Assembly: GCF_018139685.1 (NCBI RefSeq)
Contig: NZ_JAGSPN010000014.1
Coordinates: forward strand, 1 to 64,000
Source of the DNA: Cognatundibacterium luofuense
Lineage (GTDB): Bacteria; Pseudomonadota; Gammaproteobacteria; Burkholderiales; Burkholderiaceae_D
Reading direction: 5' to 3'
DNA: 64,000 nt
The notes under the pieces were generated by a model. That model searched no databases. It saw only the letters and a program-made list of their open reading frames with translations, and had not been told where the DNA came from. Within the stretch, counting starts at the first letter, position 1, and each line of letters starts with the position of its first letter. The translations under genes were made by a program, and so were the position numbers. Below are positions 52,371 through 60,251 of the stretch, one piece after another.

Positions 52371-53597
52371 TCAGACTGCCCGTAAAGCCTGCTCGATGTC
52401 TGCCCAGATATCGGCCACATCTTCCAGACCCACCGACAAGCGCACCAGTCCATCGCTGATGCCATGGGCTGCACGCTGTTCGGGTGTGTAGGTTGCATGC
52501 GTCATGCTGGCCGGATGCTGTGCCAGCGATTCAGCATCGCCAAGGCTGACCGCACGACTGATCAGTTTCAGTGCATTCATAAAACGAATACCGGCTTCCA
52601 AACCGCCTTTCAGTTCAAAGGCAATCATGCCGCCGAAACGCTTCATCTGACGTTTTGCCAGTTCATGCTGCGGGAAACTCTTCAGACCCGGGTAATACAC
52701 CACTTCGGTCAGCGTATGCGCCTGCAGTTTTTCTGCGATGATTTCTGCGCTGTCGCAATGGCGTTCCAGACGCAGCGACAAGGTTTTCATACCGCGCATA
52801 ATCAGCTGCGCATCATGCGGTGACAAAGCTGCGCCAGTCATATCTTTCAAGCCGTAGACGCGCACATTCAGCGCCAGCTCAGGATCTTTGAATACCGCAA
52901 CACCGGCGATCAGATCACCGTGTCCGCCCAGATATTTGGTGGCAGAGTGCAGCACGACATCCGCGCCCATCGTCAGCGGACGCTGCAGATACGGCGTGCA
53001 GTAAGTGTTATCGACCACGGTTTTCGCGCCGTACTGGGTTGCCAGCGCACAGACCGCAGGAATATCCACCATACGCATATTCGGATTGGCCGGCGTTTCA
53101 AAATACACGACTTTACGCGCCGCCTTGCTGGCCGCCAGTGCCTTTTGCAGCGCGGCGTGATCGTTCATATCAACGTATGTCAGATTGATCCCGAATTTCG
53201 CCAGACCAGCATTGAAGAAGGCAAATGTGCAGCCATACAGCGTGATATCGGCGATCAGATCATCGCCCGGTTCCAGCATCGTCCACAAGGTTGCCGTCAC
53301 TGCGCCCATACCTGAGCCAAACGCGACTGCACCACCGCCCTGCTCCAGACTGGCCATACGTCCTTCAAACAAAGCCAGCGTCGGATTGGAAATGCGTGTG
53401 TAGAAATGACCTTTTTCTTCGCCGGCGAAACACTTGGCACCGTATTCAATATTCGGAAAAGAAAAAGTCGAGGTCTGAAACAGTGGCGGCACCAGTGCGC
53501 CCTGATGCGCCTGTGCGTCATAGCCAAAGTGGATGGCGCGGGTATCAAAACCGGCTTCGGTATCGTGGCTGTGTGCAGCCTGTGCATCGTTTTGCAT
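52371..53597 (-). CDS. megL: Methionine gamma-lyase
   Basis: 408-residue Cys/Met-metabolism PLP enzyme. [21 protein letters not shown] contains the active-site Tyr-Gly-Cys characteristic of methionine gamma-lyases (Cys116 in the Pseudomonas enzyme), [18 protein letters not shown] has the PLP-Lys, and [12 protein letters not shown] and the C-terminal [21 protein letters not shown] are family blocks. It splits methionine into methanethiol, 2-oxobutanoate and ammonia. The divergent neighbour is an Lrp/AsnC regulator, the same arrangement as mdeR-mdeA in pseudomonads. Start ATG 53597 has GGAG upstream. Confidence 0.85.
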   Translation of the reverse strand: MQNDAQAAHSHDTEAGFDTRAIHFGYDAQAHQGALVPPLFQTSTFSFPNIEYGAKCFAGEEKGHFYTRISNPTLALFEGRMASLEQGGGAVAFGSGMGAVTATLWTMLEPGDDLIADITLYGCTFAFFNAGLAKFGINLTYVDMNDHAALQKALAASKAARKVVYFETPANPNMRMVDIPAVCALATQYGAKTVVDNTYCTPYLQRPLTMGADVVLHSATKYLGGHGDLIAGVAVFKDPELALNVRVYGLKDMTGAALSPHDAQLIMRGMKTLSLRLERHCDSAEIIAEKLQAHTLTEVVYYPGLKSFPQHELAKRQMKRFGGMIAFELKGGLEAGIRFMNALKLISRAVSLGDAESLAQHPASMTHATYTPEQRAAHGISDGLVRLSVGLEDVADIWADIEQALRAV

Positions 53598-53766
53598 ATT
53601 GTCTCCGTTATTGTTTTCGCCTGTTCCGGCAATGATGTGCGGGATGACCGCTACCTGCCTATTCTGCGCTTGTAAGGAAACAAAGTTCTGGCAAATATCT
53701 CAGACTTCCACTAGCATCTAAGGCAGATTTATCCCTCAATCAGCCTGATGAAACAAGATTCTTGCC

Positions 53767-54231
53767 ATGAAAACGATAGATGCAACGGATAAAAAAATTC
53801 TTACAGAATTACAGCGTGACGGTCGCCAGAGCATCGCAGAGCTGGCCGACAAAGTGAACTTGTCGCAATCGCCGTGCTGGCGACGTGTACGTCAGCTGGA
53901 GCAGCAAGGCGTGGTGCAAAGCTATGGCGCACGGCTGGATCGCAACCGCATGGGCTTCGGCGTGACCGGCTTCGTGCATTTACAGCTGGAAGGGCATTCT
54001 CCGGAAATTACCAATGCGTTTGAACGCGAAGTGGTGGCGCTGCAGCAAGTCGTGGCTTGTCACAACTTATCCGGCAAATACGACTACATGCTGGAAGTGA
54101 TTGCAGCGGATCTGGAAGAATTTTCGAATCTGCTGCGCAATCAGATCCGCAGCATTCCGGGCGTGAAAGAAATTTCGACCAGCTTTTCGCTGAAAGAAGT
54201 GAAACGCACCGACGTGGTGCCGGTGCTGTAA
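53767..54231 (+). CDS. Lrp/AsnC family transcription regulator
   Basis: 154 aa: an N-terminal helix-turn-helix (LTELQRDGRQSIAELADKVNLSQSPCWRRVRQLEQQGVVQSYGA) and a C-terminal RAM domain (VACHNLSGKYDYMLEVIAADLEEFSNLLRNQIRSIPGVKEISTSFSLKEVK). Its position 170 bp from methionine gamma-lyase on the opposite strand suggests that it activates that gene in response to an amino acid such as methionine, like MdeR. No specific operator was found by eye. Convergent with the next gene, with only 9 bp between. Confidence 0.93.
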   Translation: MKTIDATDKKILTELQRDGRQSIAELADKVNLSQSPCWRRVRQLEQQGVVQSYGARLDRNRMGFGVTGFVHLQLEGHSPEITNAFEREVVALQQVVACHNLSGKYDYMLEVIAADLEEFSNLLRNQIRSIPGVKEISTSFSLKEVKRTDVVPVL

Positions 54232-54240
54232 GACAAACGA

Positions 54241-54846
54241 TCAGCGACGGGAACCGGAACGGTTTTCTGTCGCTTTTTCCGGCTGGTATTTCAGTTTGTA
54301 CTCGATACGCTGACGCTCTTCCGGCTGGATTTTGGACGCGAAATTCTGATTCAGGAATTTCCAGGTATCGCTTTCCAGCTCTTCACAACGCAGCACCGCA
54401 CGGCTTTTCGGTGCATGGCGCTGATGGTATTCAATCGTATCCAGCTCTTCCTCACGCTGCTTTGCAACGTACTGTGCCTGACGACGATTGCTGTACAGCG
54501 CTGCTTCCTGATTTTTCACGAAGCGACGCTGCGGGATTTCACACTGATCACGAAAAATCATCCGGATATCTTCCTGTATCCGCGCATAGCACTGCCCCAT
54601 GCGGTAGTTGATAGTCCAGCACGACTTGTCCAGATCATTCTGGCCATTCATTTCAGACAAACGCTTGGCGACACCGGGATCAGCCACTTCCTTACTTTTT
54701 TCCGGCGTTGCCGCTTCACAAGGTTTGTCGGTATAGATGGACTGACCGGAGGCCGTCACGCATTTACGAATCTGTGCACTGGCTGCGCTACAGCACAGCA
54801 AACCAACAGCGCACACAATCCAACGAAGAGAAGGAGAAATCGACAT
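54241..54846 (-). CDS. Exported DUF4124-like protein
   Basis: 201 aa with a signal peptide (WIVCAVGLLCCSAASA). QIRKCVTASGQSIYTDKPC is the usual DUF4124 N-terminal motif (short Cys-bracketed strand domain). The C-terminal half is charged and helical (RRQAQYVAKQREEELD) and contains Cys residues in CWTINYRMGQC, QCEIP and LRCEELES that may form disulphides. Function unknown. Start at 54846; the gene ends 9 bp from the Lrp stop. The 250 bp between its start and repeat copy 5 hold nothing I can name. Confidence 0.65.
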   Translation of the reverse strand: MSISPSLRWIVCAVGLLCCSAASAQIRKCVTASGQSIYTDKPCEAATPEKSKEVADPGVAKRLSEMNGQNDLDKSCWTINYRMGQCYARIQEDIRMIFRDQCEIPQRRFVKNQEAALYSNRRQAQYVAKQREEELDTIEYHQRHAPKSRAVLRCEELESDTWKFLNQNFASKIQPEERQRIEYKLKYQPEKATENRSGSRR

Positions 54847-55096
54847 ACCGGATGAACAGAAAATTATACGGAATGCATGATTCTACCTGCCGCCGGAATC
54901 AGTGACATGTAAAAACGCATCGCAGCGAATCATTTTTTGCGGATTGCGGCAATTTATGCACAAGGTTTCCTTCCGCTACCAACCCGCCTCCGAAAAAGCA
55001 GCTATTTGCCAGACGAACATTGCTTGCTTACCGGCAAACCCAAGTCCGTTCGCACCCTTATATCGGCATCAACAAAGGCTGAACGAAGGCCGTACT

Positions 55097-55179
55097 ATGC
55101 AAAGATCGTCATTACATATTTCCGGAAGCCCGGACTTTCTGCCGACGACCGCCGGATCGCTGTGCCGGAATCTGCATTT
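55097..55179 (-). repeat. Dispersed intergenic repeat, copy 5 (inverted)
   Basis: TGCAAAGATCGTCATTACA, core GGACTTTCTGCCGACGAC and end GGAATCTGCATTT. It lies between the DUF4124-like gene start and the tpm 3' end. Flanking TGAGGCATTTTCAGGCG resembles the flank of copies 1, 3, 4 and 6. Confidence 0.9.
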
Positions 55180-55294
55180 GAGGCATTTTCAGGCGCTTTC
55201 CGGCACATTCCGGCAGTTCTGGACGCTGACAGATGCTGCGAAAGCGTCCCTCAGGCGTTGGGACAAACTCGGTCCACAACAACCGCCATGCTGA

Positions 55295-55933
55295 CTACAG
55301 CGGCGTCAGATGCCATACCGCTTCCGTTGCCGCCACCTTGCCCTTCAGGCCACCTTCCACATCCACCCTGTCCAGCAAATGCAGTTGATAACTGTCGGCG
55401 TAATGCTGGCTGATTTCTTCAGGCAGAATCGCAAACGGTGGCCCGTCTGCCGCCAGCTGATCGTATTCATACGCAATCAGCAATTGCGGTGCATGTCCCG
55501 ACAAAGCGCGCAGATGCCGGGTGTACGCGCTGCGCATGTCCGACGGCAGGGCAACCAGTGCCGCGCGGTCGTACACCGCATCCACCGTCCCCAGCAGATC
55601 CGCCTGCAGGCTGAAAAAATCGCCGCAGTAAATCGCGATGCTTTCCGCCTGATAGCAAGTCAGCGCACCACAATCCGACACTTCAGGCGTCACACCCAGT
55701 TCAGCAAAAAACGCTTCCACCGCCAGCTGACTGAGTTCCGCACCGCGCACCTGATAACCCTGTTCCAGCAACCACACCATATCGCGGGTCTTACCGCACA
55801 AAGGCAGCAATACCGTTTGCCCGCGCTGCAAACCGAGCGCGCTGAAATGCTGTACCAGCAGCGGATTGGCTTCACTCAGATGAAACCCTAATTCGCCACG
55901 CTCCCATTTCTGATGCCAGAAATCTGCTTCCAT
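55295..55933 (-). CDS. tpm: Thiopurine S-methyltransferase
   Basis: About 212 aa. SAM-dependent bacterial TPMT: FWHQKWERGELGFHLSEANPLL, VLLPLCGKTRDMVWLLEQGYQVRGAELS and YDRAALVALPSDMR are family hallmarks. Bacterial TPMTs methylate thiopurines and convert selenium or tellurium oxyanions to volatile methyl derivatives, conferring resistance. The start at 55933 has AGGAG six bases upstream. A MerR-family regulator gene is divergent, and a 19-bp-spacer promoter containing a palindrome faces tpm. That arrangement implies inducible expression. Confidence 0.9.
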   Translation of the reverse strand: MEADFWHQKWERGELGFHLSEANPLLVQHFSALGLQRGQTVLLPLCGKTRDMVWLLEQGYQVRGAELSQLAVEAFFAELGVTPEVSDCGALTCYQAESIAIYCGDFFSLQADLLGTVDAVYDRAALVALPSDMRSAYTRHLRALSGHAPQLLIAYEYDQLAADGPPFAILPEEISQHYADSYQLHLLDRVDVEGGLKGKVAATEAVWHLTPL

Positions 55934-55971
55934 TCCGTACTCCTTCTGCAAAATGTATTTTGATTGCGCCT

Positions 55972-56003
55972 AGAATAGCAGTTCAAGTCAACTTGAAGTC
56001 AAG
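55972..56003 (-). promoter_or_regulatory. MerR-type promoter of tpm with palindromic operator
   Basis: On the minus strand: -35 TTGACT (56002-55997), a 19-bp spacer, -10 TATTCT (55977-55972). The spacer contains TTCAAGT-CA-ACTTGAA (55982-55997), a perfect 7-2-7 inverted repeat resembling the SoxR site. A long spacer with the operator inside is the hallmark of MerR-activated promoters. Confidence 0.75.
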
Positions 56004-56015
56004 CGGGGGAAAGCG

Positions 56016-56438
56016 ATGCGCGATATCAGCGAAGTCAGTCAGGCCAGCGGCATACCCGCTTCGGCCTTGCGCTATTACGAAGAACTGGGATTGATACAGT
56101 CAGCCGGAAGAAAAGGCTTGCGCCGCCAGTACGCGCCCGCCGTGCTGTCCAGACTGGCGCTGATCAGCCTCGGTCAGCAAGCCGGATTTTCTCTGCAGGA
56201 AATCGCAGCGATGCTGGGTGACGACGGGCAGATTGCACGGGAACCGCTGCATGAAAAAATCGCAGAACTCGATCAGCAAATACGCCAGCTGAAAGCAGTA
56301 CGCAACGCCCTGTCCCACGCCGCCGTCTGCCCTCACCCGCAGCATCTGGATTGTCCGAAGTTTCAGCAACTGTTGCAGATAGCGCAGAAGCGCAAGCAAA
56401 GGAAATTACGTGGTGGCAGGAAGGAAGAACCGCGCTGA
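56016..56438 (+). CDS. MerR family regulator
   Basis: 140 aa. Winged-helix MerR N-terminus (MRDISEVSQASGIPASALRYYEELGLI, RQYAPAVLSRLALISLGQQAGFSLQEIAAML), coiled dimer helix (KIAELDQQIRQLKAVRNALSHA) and a short tail with C105 and C113 (VCPHPQHLDCPKF). It is not SoxR, which has a CX2CXCX5C cluster. Two Cys near the end of the dimer helix are in the position where metal- or thiol-sensing relatives bind inducers. Divergent from tpm, with the tpm promoter operator starting 13 bp upstream; it likely activates tpm and controls itself. Confidence 0.88.
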   Translation: MRDISEVSQASGIPASALRYYEELGLIQSAGRKGLRRQYAPAVLSRLALISLGQQAGFSLQEIAAMLGDDGQIAREPLHEKIAELDQQIRQLKAVRNALSHAAVCPHPQHLDCPKFQQLLQIAQKRKQRKLRGGRKEEPR

Positions 56439-56496
56439 CTCAGTAGCAGATGCAGGAGCAGCTGAGAAAACAGGCCGACACCGCCGTTTTAGCCTC

Positions 56497-56579
56497 AAAT
56501 GCGGTGTTCAGCACAGCGATCTGGCGGTCGTCGGCAGAAAGTCCGGGCTTTCAAAATCGGGGAATGACGATTTCTGCAC
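56497..56579 (+). repeat. Dispersed intergenic repeat, copy 6
   Basis: AAATGCGGTGTTCAGCACAG, the core GTCGTCGGCAGAAAGTCC and end ATGACGATTTCTGCAC. In this copy CGAT before the core and ATCG after it are complementary, a possible compensatory change relative to the GGCAT/ATGCC pair of copies 1 and 2. It lies in the convergent MerR-lpdA gap. Confidence 0.9.
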
Positions 56580-56631
56580 AAAAACATCCTCAGCATCAGT
56601 ATCAGTATCCGCGCCAGAGAAAAGTCAGCGC

Positions 56632-56678
56632 ACAAAAACAAAGCCCGTGAAGATTGCGTTGCAATATTCACGGGCTTC
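56632..56678 (-). terminator. Intrinsic terminator of the pyruvate dehydrogenase operon
   Basis: AAGCCCGTGAA (56641-56651) and TTCACGGGCTT (56667-56677) form an 11-bp stem with an inner ATTGC/GCAAT helix; on the minus strand it is followed by TTTGTTTTTG. Confidence 0.85.
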
Positions 56679-56695
56679 TGACTACCGGATTTGTC

Positions 56696-56719
56696 TGCTG
56701 CAGGATTGCTCCTGCAGCA
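56696..56719 (-). other. 10-bp hairpin directly after lpdA stop
   Basis: TGCTGCAGGA (56696-56705), loop TTGC, TCCTGCAGCA (56710-56719) is a perfect stem eight bases beyond the lpdA stop codon and before the terminator. It may act as a 3' protection hairpin. Confidence 0.5.
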
Positions 56720-56727
56720 CAGCATGA

Positions 56728-58845
56728 TTACTTCTTACGCTGCGGTGGCATATCGGTACAAACGCCTTTGTACACTTCTGCCGCCATACCGATGGATTCA
56801 CCGAGGGTCGGATGCGGGTGGATGGTTTTGCCGATATCGATCGCATCTGCCCCCATTTCAATCGCCAGCGCCACTTCACCGATCATGTCACCGGCGTGGG
56901 TACCCACGATACCGCCGCCGATAATGCGTTTGGTTTCCGCATCAAAAATCAGTTTAGTGAAACCTTCATCGCGACCATTGGCCACCGCACGACCGGAAGC
57001 CATCCACGGGAACACGCCTTTTTCGACTTTCAGGCCTTTGGCTTTGGCTTCATCTTCGGTCACACCTACCCATGCAACTTCAGGATCAGTGTAAGCAACG
57101 GATGGAATCACCTGTGCATCAAAGTAAGCTTTTTCGCCGTGTGCCGCTTCTGCTGCCACATGCGCTTCATGCACTGCTTTGTGTGCCAGCATAGGCTGAC
57201 CGACCAGATCGCCGATCGCGAAGATATGCGGCACATTGGTGCGCATTTGCTTATCAACCGGAATAAAGCCGCGCTCATTCACAATCACACCGGCTTTATC
57301 AGCCGCCAGTTTCTTACCGTTCGGGCTGCGGCCAACAGCAACCAGTACCAGATCGTACAGTTGCGGTTCCGGCGCTTTTTCGCCTTCGACTGCAGCAGCG
57401 AAACTGACTTTGATCCCTTCCGGCAAAGCTTCTACGGCAACCGTTTTGGTTTTCACCATGATGTTGTCGAAGCGGTGCTCATTGTGTTTCTGCCAGACTT
57501 TGACCATGTCGCGGTCTGCGCCCTGCATCAGGCCATCCATCATCTCAACCACGTCGATGCGTGCGCCGAGTGTGGAATACACCGTTGCCATTTCCAGACC
57601 GATAATGCCGCCGCCGATGACCAGCATGCGTTTAGGAATCTGGCGCAATTCCAGCGCGCCGGTGCTGTCCACGATACGCGGATCTTCCGGTACGAAAGGC
57701 AGTTTCACCACAGATGAACCAGCGGCAATAATGGCTTGCTTGAACTGCACCACTTTTTTGCTGCCATCTGCTGCGGTCACTTCAATATGGTTGGCGCTGA
57801 GGAACTGGCCAACACCCTGCACCACATTCACTTTACGCGCTTTCGCCATACCAGCCAGACCGCCGGTCATTTTCTTGATGACGCCGTCTTTGTAAGCACG
57901 CAGTTTGTCCAGATCCACTTCCGGCTTGGCGAAGCTCACACCGTTCGCTGCCATGTGCGAGGTTTCATCGATCACCGCAGCCACGTGCAGCAATGCTTTG
58001 GACGGAATACAGCCAACGTTCAGACAAACACCGCCCAGCGTTGCGTATTTTTCGATCAGCACAGTTTGCATGCCCAGATCGGCTGCGCGGAATGCAGCGG
58101 AATAACCACCCGGGCCACCGCCGAGTACCATCATTTCGCAGTCAATATCGACCGGTCCCTGATAGCTGGAACCTGCCGGTGCTGCGACTGCCGGTGCTGC
58201 CGGTGCAGATTGCGCAGGCGCTGCAGTTGCAGCAGCCGCCACCGGAGCAGCAGCAACGCCGCCTTCGCTGGTTTCCAGCACCAGAACGATACTGCCTTCA
58301 GCTACTTTATCGCCCAGCTTGATTTTCATTTCCTTCACCACACCGCTGTGGCTGGAAGGAATTTCCATACTGGCTTTGTCAGACTCAACCGTAATCAGCG
58401 ACTGATCTTTTTTGACGCTGTCACCGGCTTTGACCAGCACTTCGATCACTTCCACTTCTTTGAAGTCGCCGATGTCCGGTACTTTGACTTCAACGATGGC
58501 GCTGACAGCCGCGGTTACTGCTGCCGGAGCCGCTGCAGGCGCAGCAACTGGTGCCGCTGTGGTCGCCGGTGCAGGAGCTGCAGCCGGTGCTGCAGTACTT
58601 GCGGCGCCTTCTGCTTCCACGATCAGCACGATGCTGCCTTCAGCAACTTTGTCACCCAGCTTGACCTTCATTTCTCTCACCACACCAGCATGGCTGGCAG
58701 GGATTTCCATACTGGCTTTGTCGGATTCCACGGTGATCAGGGACTGATCTTTCTTGATCGTGTCACCAGCTTTGACCAGTACTTCGATAATTTCGACTTC
58801 TTTGAAGTCACCGATATCCGGTACTTTTACTTCGATCAGGCTCAT
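56728..58845 (-). CDS. lpdA: Dihydrolipoamide dehydrogenase (E3) with two N-terminal lipoyl domains
   Basis: 705 aa. Two lipoyl domains in tandem (about 1-78 and 115-192; lipoyl Lys43 and Lys157 in ESDKAS), joined by Ala/Pro-rich linkers, precede a complete E3 flavoprotein: GGPGGYSAAFRAADLG (FAD), the redox pair GGVCLNVGCIPSK, GGGIIGLEMATVYSTLGARIDVVEMMDGL (NAD), FAIGDLVGQPMLAHKAVHEAHVAAE and the C-terminal HPHPTLGES with the catalytic His. Classical E3 is about 470 aa without lipoyl domains. It is the third gene of the aceE-aceF-lpdA operon, 12 nt after aceF. Confidence 0.96.
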   Translation of the reverse strand: MSLIEVKVPDIGDFKEVEIIEVLVKAGDTIKKDQSLITVESDKASMEIPASHAGVVREMKVKLGDKVAEGSIVLIVEAEGAASTAAPAAAPAPATTAAPVAAPAAAPAAVTAAVSAIVEVKVPDIGDFKEVEVIEVLVKAGDSVKKDQSLITVESDKASMEIPSSHSGVVKEMKIKLGDKVAEGSIVLVLETSEGGVAAAPVAAAATAAPAQSAPAAPAVAAPAGSSYQGPVDIDCEMMVLGGGPGGYSAAFRAADLGMQTVLIEKYATLGGVCLNVGCIPSKALLHVAAVIDETSHMAANGVSFAKPEVDLDKLRAYKDGVIKKMTGGLAGMAKARKVNVVQGVGQFLSANHIEVTAADGSKKVVQFKQAIIAAGSSVVKLPFVPEDPRIVDSTGALELRQIPKRMLVIGGGIIGLEMATVYSTLGARIDVVEMMDGLMQGADRDMVKVWQKHNEHRFDNIMVKTKTVAVEALPEGIKVSFAAAVEGEKAPEPQLYDLVLVAVGRSPNGKKLAADKAGVIVNERGFIPVDKQMRTNVPHIFAIGDLVGQPMLAHKAVHEAHVAAEAAHGEKAYFDAQVIPSVAYTDPEVAWVGVTEDEAKAKGLKVEKGVFPWMASGRAVANGRDEGFTKLIFDAETKRIIGGGIVGTHAGDMIGEVALAIEMGADAIDIGKTIHPHPTLGESIGMAAEVYKGVCTDMPPQRKK

Positions 58846-58857
58846 GCGTCTCTCCTA

Positions 58858-60180
58858 TCAGAGCAAAGTCTTACGCATATCGGCCAGAATATCGGCCAGA
58901 TAAGCAGCAAATTTGGCAGCCATCGCACCGTCGATCACGCGGTGATCATAAGACAGCGACAGCGGCAGCATCAGACGTGGCTGGAATTGTTTGCCATCCC
59001 AGACTGGTTTGATCGCCGATTTGGACAGACCCAGAATCGCGACTTCCGGCGCATTGATGATCGGGGTGAATGCTGTACCGCCGATACCACCGAGCGAAGA
59101 AATCGTAAAGGTTGCGCCCTGCATATCTGCCGGTTTCAGTTTGCCGTCACGAGCCTGCGCTGACAACTCACCCATTTCTTTCGCGATTTCAGAAACGCTC
59201 TTCTTATCTGCGTTTTTAACAACCGGCACCACCAGACCATTCGGCGTATCTGCTGCGAAGCCGATGTTGTAGAACTGCTTCAGAATCAGATTTTCGCCGT
59301 TTGCATCCAGCGACGCATTGAATGCCGGGAATTTTTTCAGCGCGGCAACGGATGCTTTGATCACGAATGCCAGCATCGTCAGTTTCACACCGGATTTAGC
59401 CAGCGCGTCATTCGACGACTTACGGAATTCTTCCAGTTCAGTGATGTCCGCTTCTTCAAACTGCGTTACGTGCGGAATCATGACCCAGTTACGGTGCAGA
59501 TTCGGGCCACTGAGTTTCTTAATGCGGGACAGCGGCTGCAGTGTGGTTTCGCCGAACTTGGAGAAATCCAGCGATGGCCATGGCAACAGGTTCAGGCCTG
59601 CGCCGCTGCCATTGACCGGTGCTGCCGGTGCAATCGCTGCAACCGCAGTGCTGCCAGCCATAATGCCTTTAACGAAGTTTTGTACGTCTTCCTGCGTGAT
59701 ACGGCCTTTGGCGCCGGAACCGGCAACGCGGCTCAGGTCAACACCCAGTTCACGCGCAAATTTGCGCACAGACGGCGATGCGTGGGATTTGCCAGCCGGT
59801 GCAGTAGCGACCGGTGCAGCAGCAACCGCTGCCGGCGCTGCTACTGGCGCAGGTGCCGGAGCAGCGGCCACTGGTGCTGGCGCGGCAACCGGTGCCGCAG
59901 CAGGTGCAGGTGCAGCTACCGGTGCGGCAACAGCAGCGCCTTCCGCAGCTTCCACCACCAGCAATACCGTGCCTTCAGCCACTTTATCGCCCAGCTTCAC
60001 TTTCAATTCTTTGACCACACCAGCGTGACTGGATGGGATTTCCATACTGGCTTTGTCGGATTCGACAGTGATCAGCGACTGATCGACTTTGATGGTATCG
60101 CCTACTTTGACCATTACCTCAATGATTTCCACTTCTTTGAAATCACCGATATCCGGTACTTTGACTTCCATTGTGCTCAT
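58858..60180 (-). CDS. aceF: Dihydrolipoamide acetyltransferase (E2), one lipoyl domain
   Basis: 440 aa. A single lipoyl domain (about 1-78; Lys43 in ESDKAS), a long Ala/Pro linker, the peripheral subunit-binding domain ([32 protein letters not shown]) and the catalytic acetyltransferase domain ending [18 protein letters not shown] with the active-site DHR..DG. It moves the acetyl group to CoA in the pyruvate dehydrogenase complex. E. coli AceF has three lipoyl domains; here two more are on E3. The gap to aceE is 71 nt, with AGCGAAAAGA before the start. Confidence 0.96.
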   Translation of the reverse strand: MSTMEVKVPDIGDFKEVEIIEVMVKVGDTIKVDQSLITVESDKASMEIPSSHAGVVKELKVKLGDKVAEGTVLLVVEAAEGAAVAAPVAAPAPAAAPVAAPAPVAAAPAPAPVAAPAAVAAAPVATAPAGKSHASPSVRKFARELGVDLSRVAGSGAKGRITQEDVQNFVKGIMAGSTAVAAIAPAAPVNGSGAGLNLLPWPSLDFSKFGETTLQPLSRIKKLSGPNLHRNWVMIPHVTQFEEADITELEEFRKSSNDALAKSGVKLTMLAFVIKASVAALKKFPAFNASLDANGENLILKQFYNIGFAADTPNGLVVPVVKNADKKSVSEIAKEMGELSAQARDGKLKPADMQGATFTISSLGGIGGTAFTPIINAPEVAILGLSKSAIKPVWDGKQFQPRLMLPLSLSYDHRVIDGAMAAKFAAYLADILADMRKTLL

Positions 60181-60251
60181 TCTTTTCGCTCCATAGTGCT
60201 GAGAGTTCTGTCAGTGCCGCTGATGCAGCACTGACGCGGACGAACCACTGA

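Noticed and set aside
56016-56438. SoxR call for the MerR protein because of the SoxR-like operator
   Set aside because: The CX2CXCX5C iron-sulfur cluster motif is missing; only C105 and C113 are present.
57736-59163. 475-codon open frame antisense to lpdA/aceF
   Set aside because: Shadow across the lipoyl repeats and Ala/Pro linkers; Cys/Arg-rich nonsense translation.
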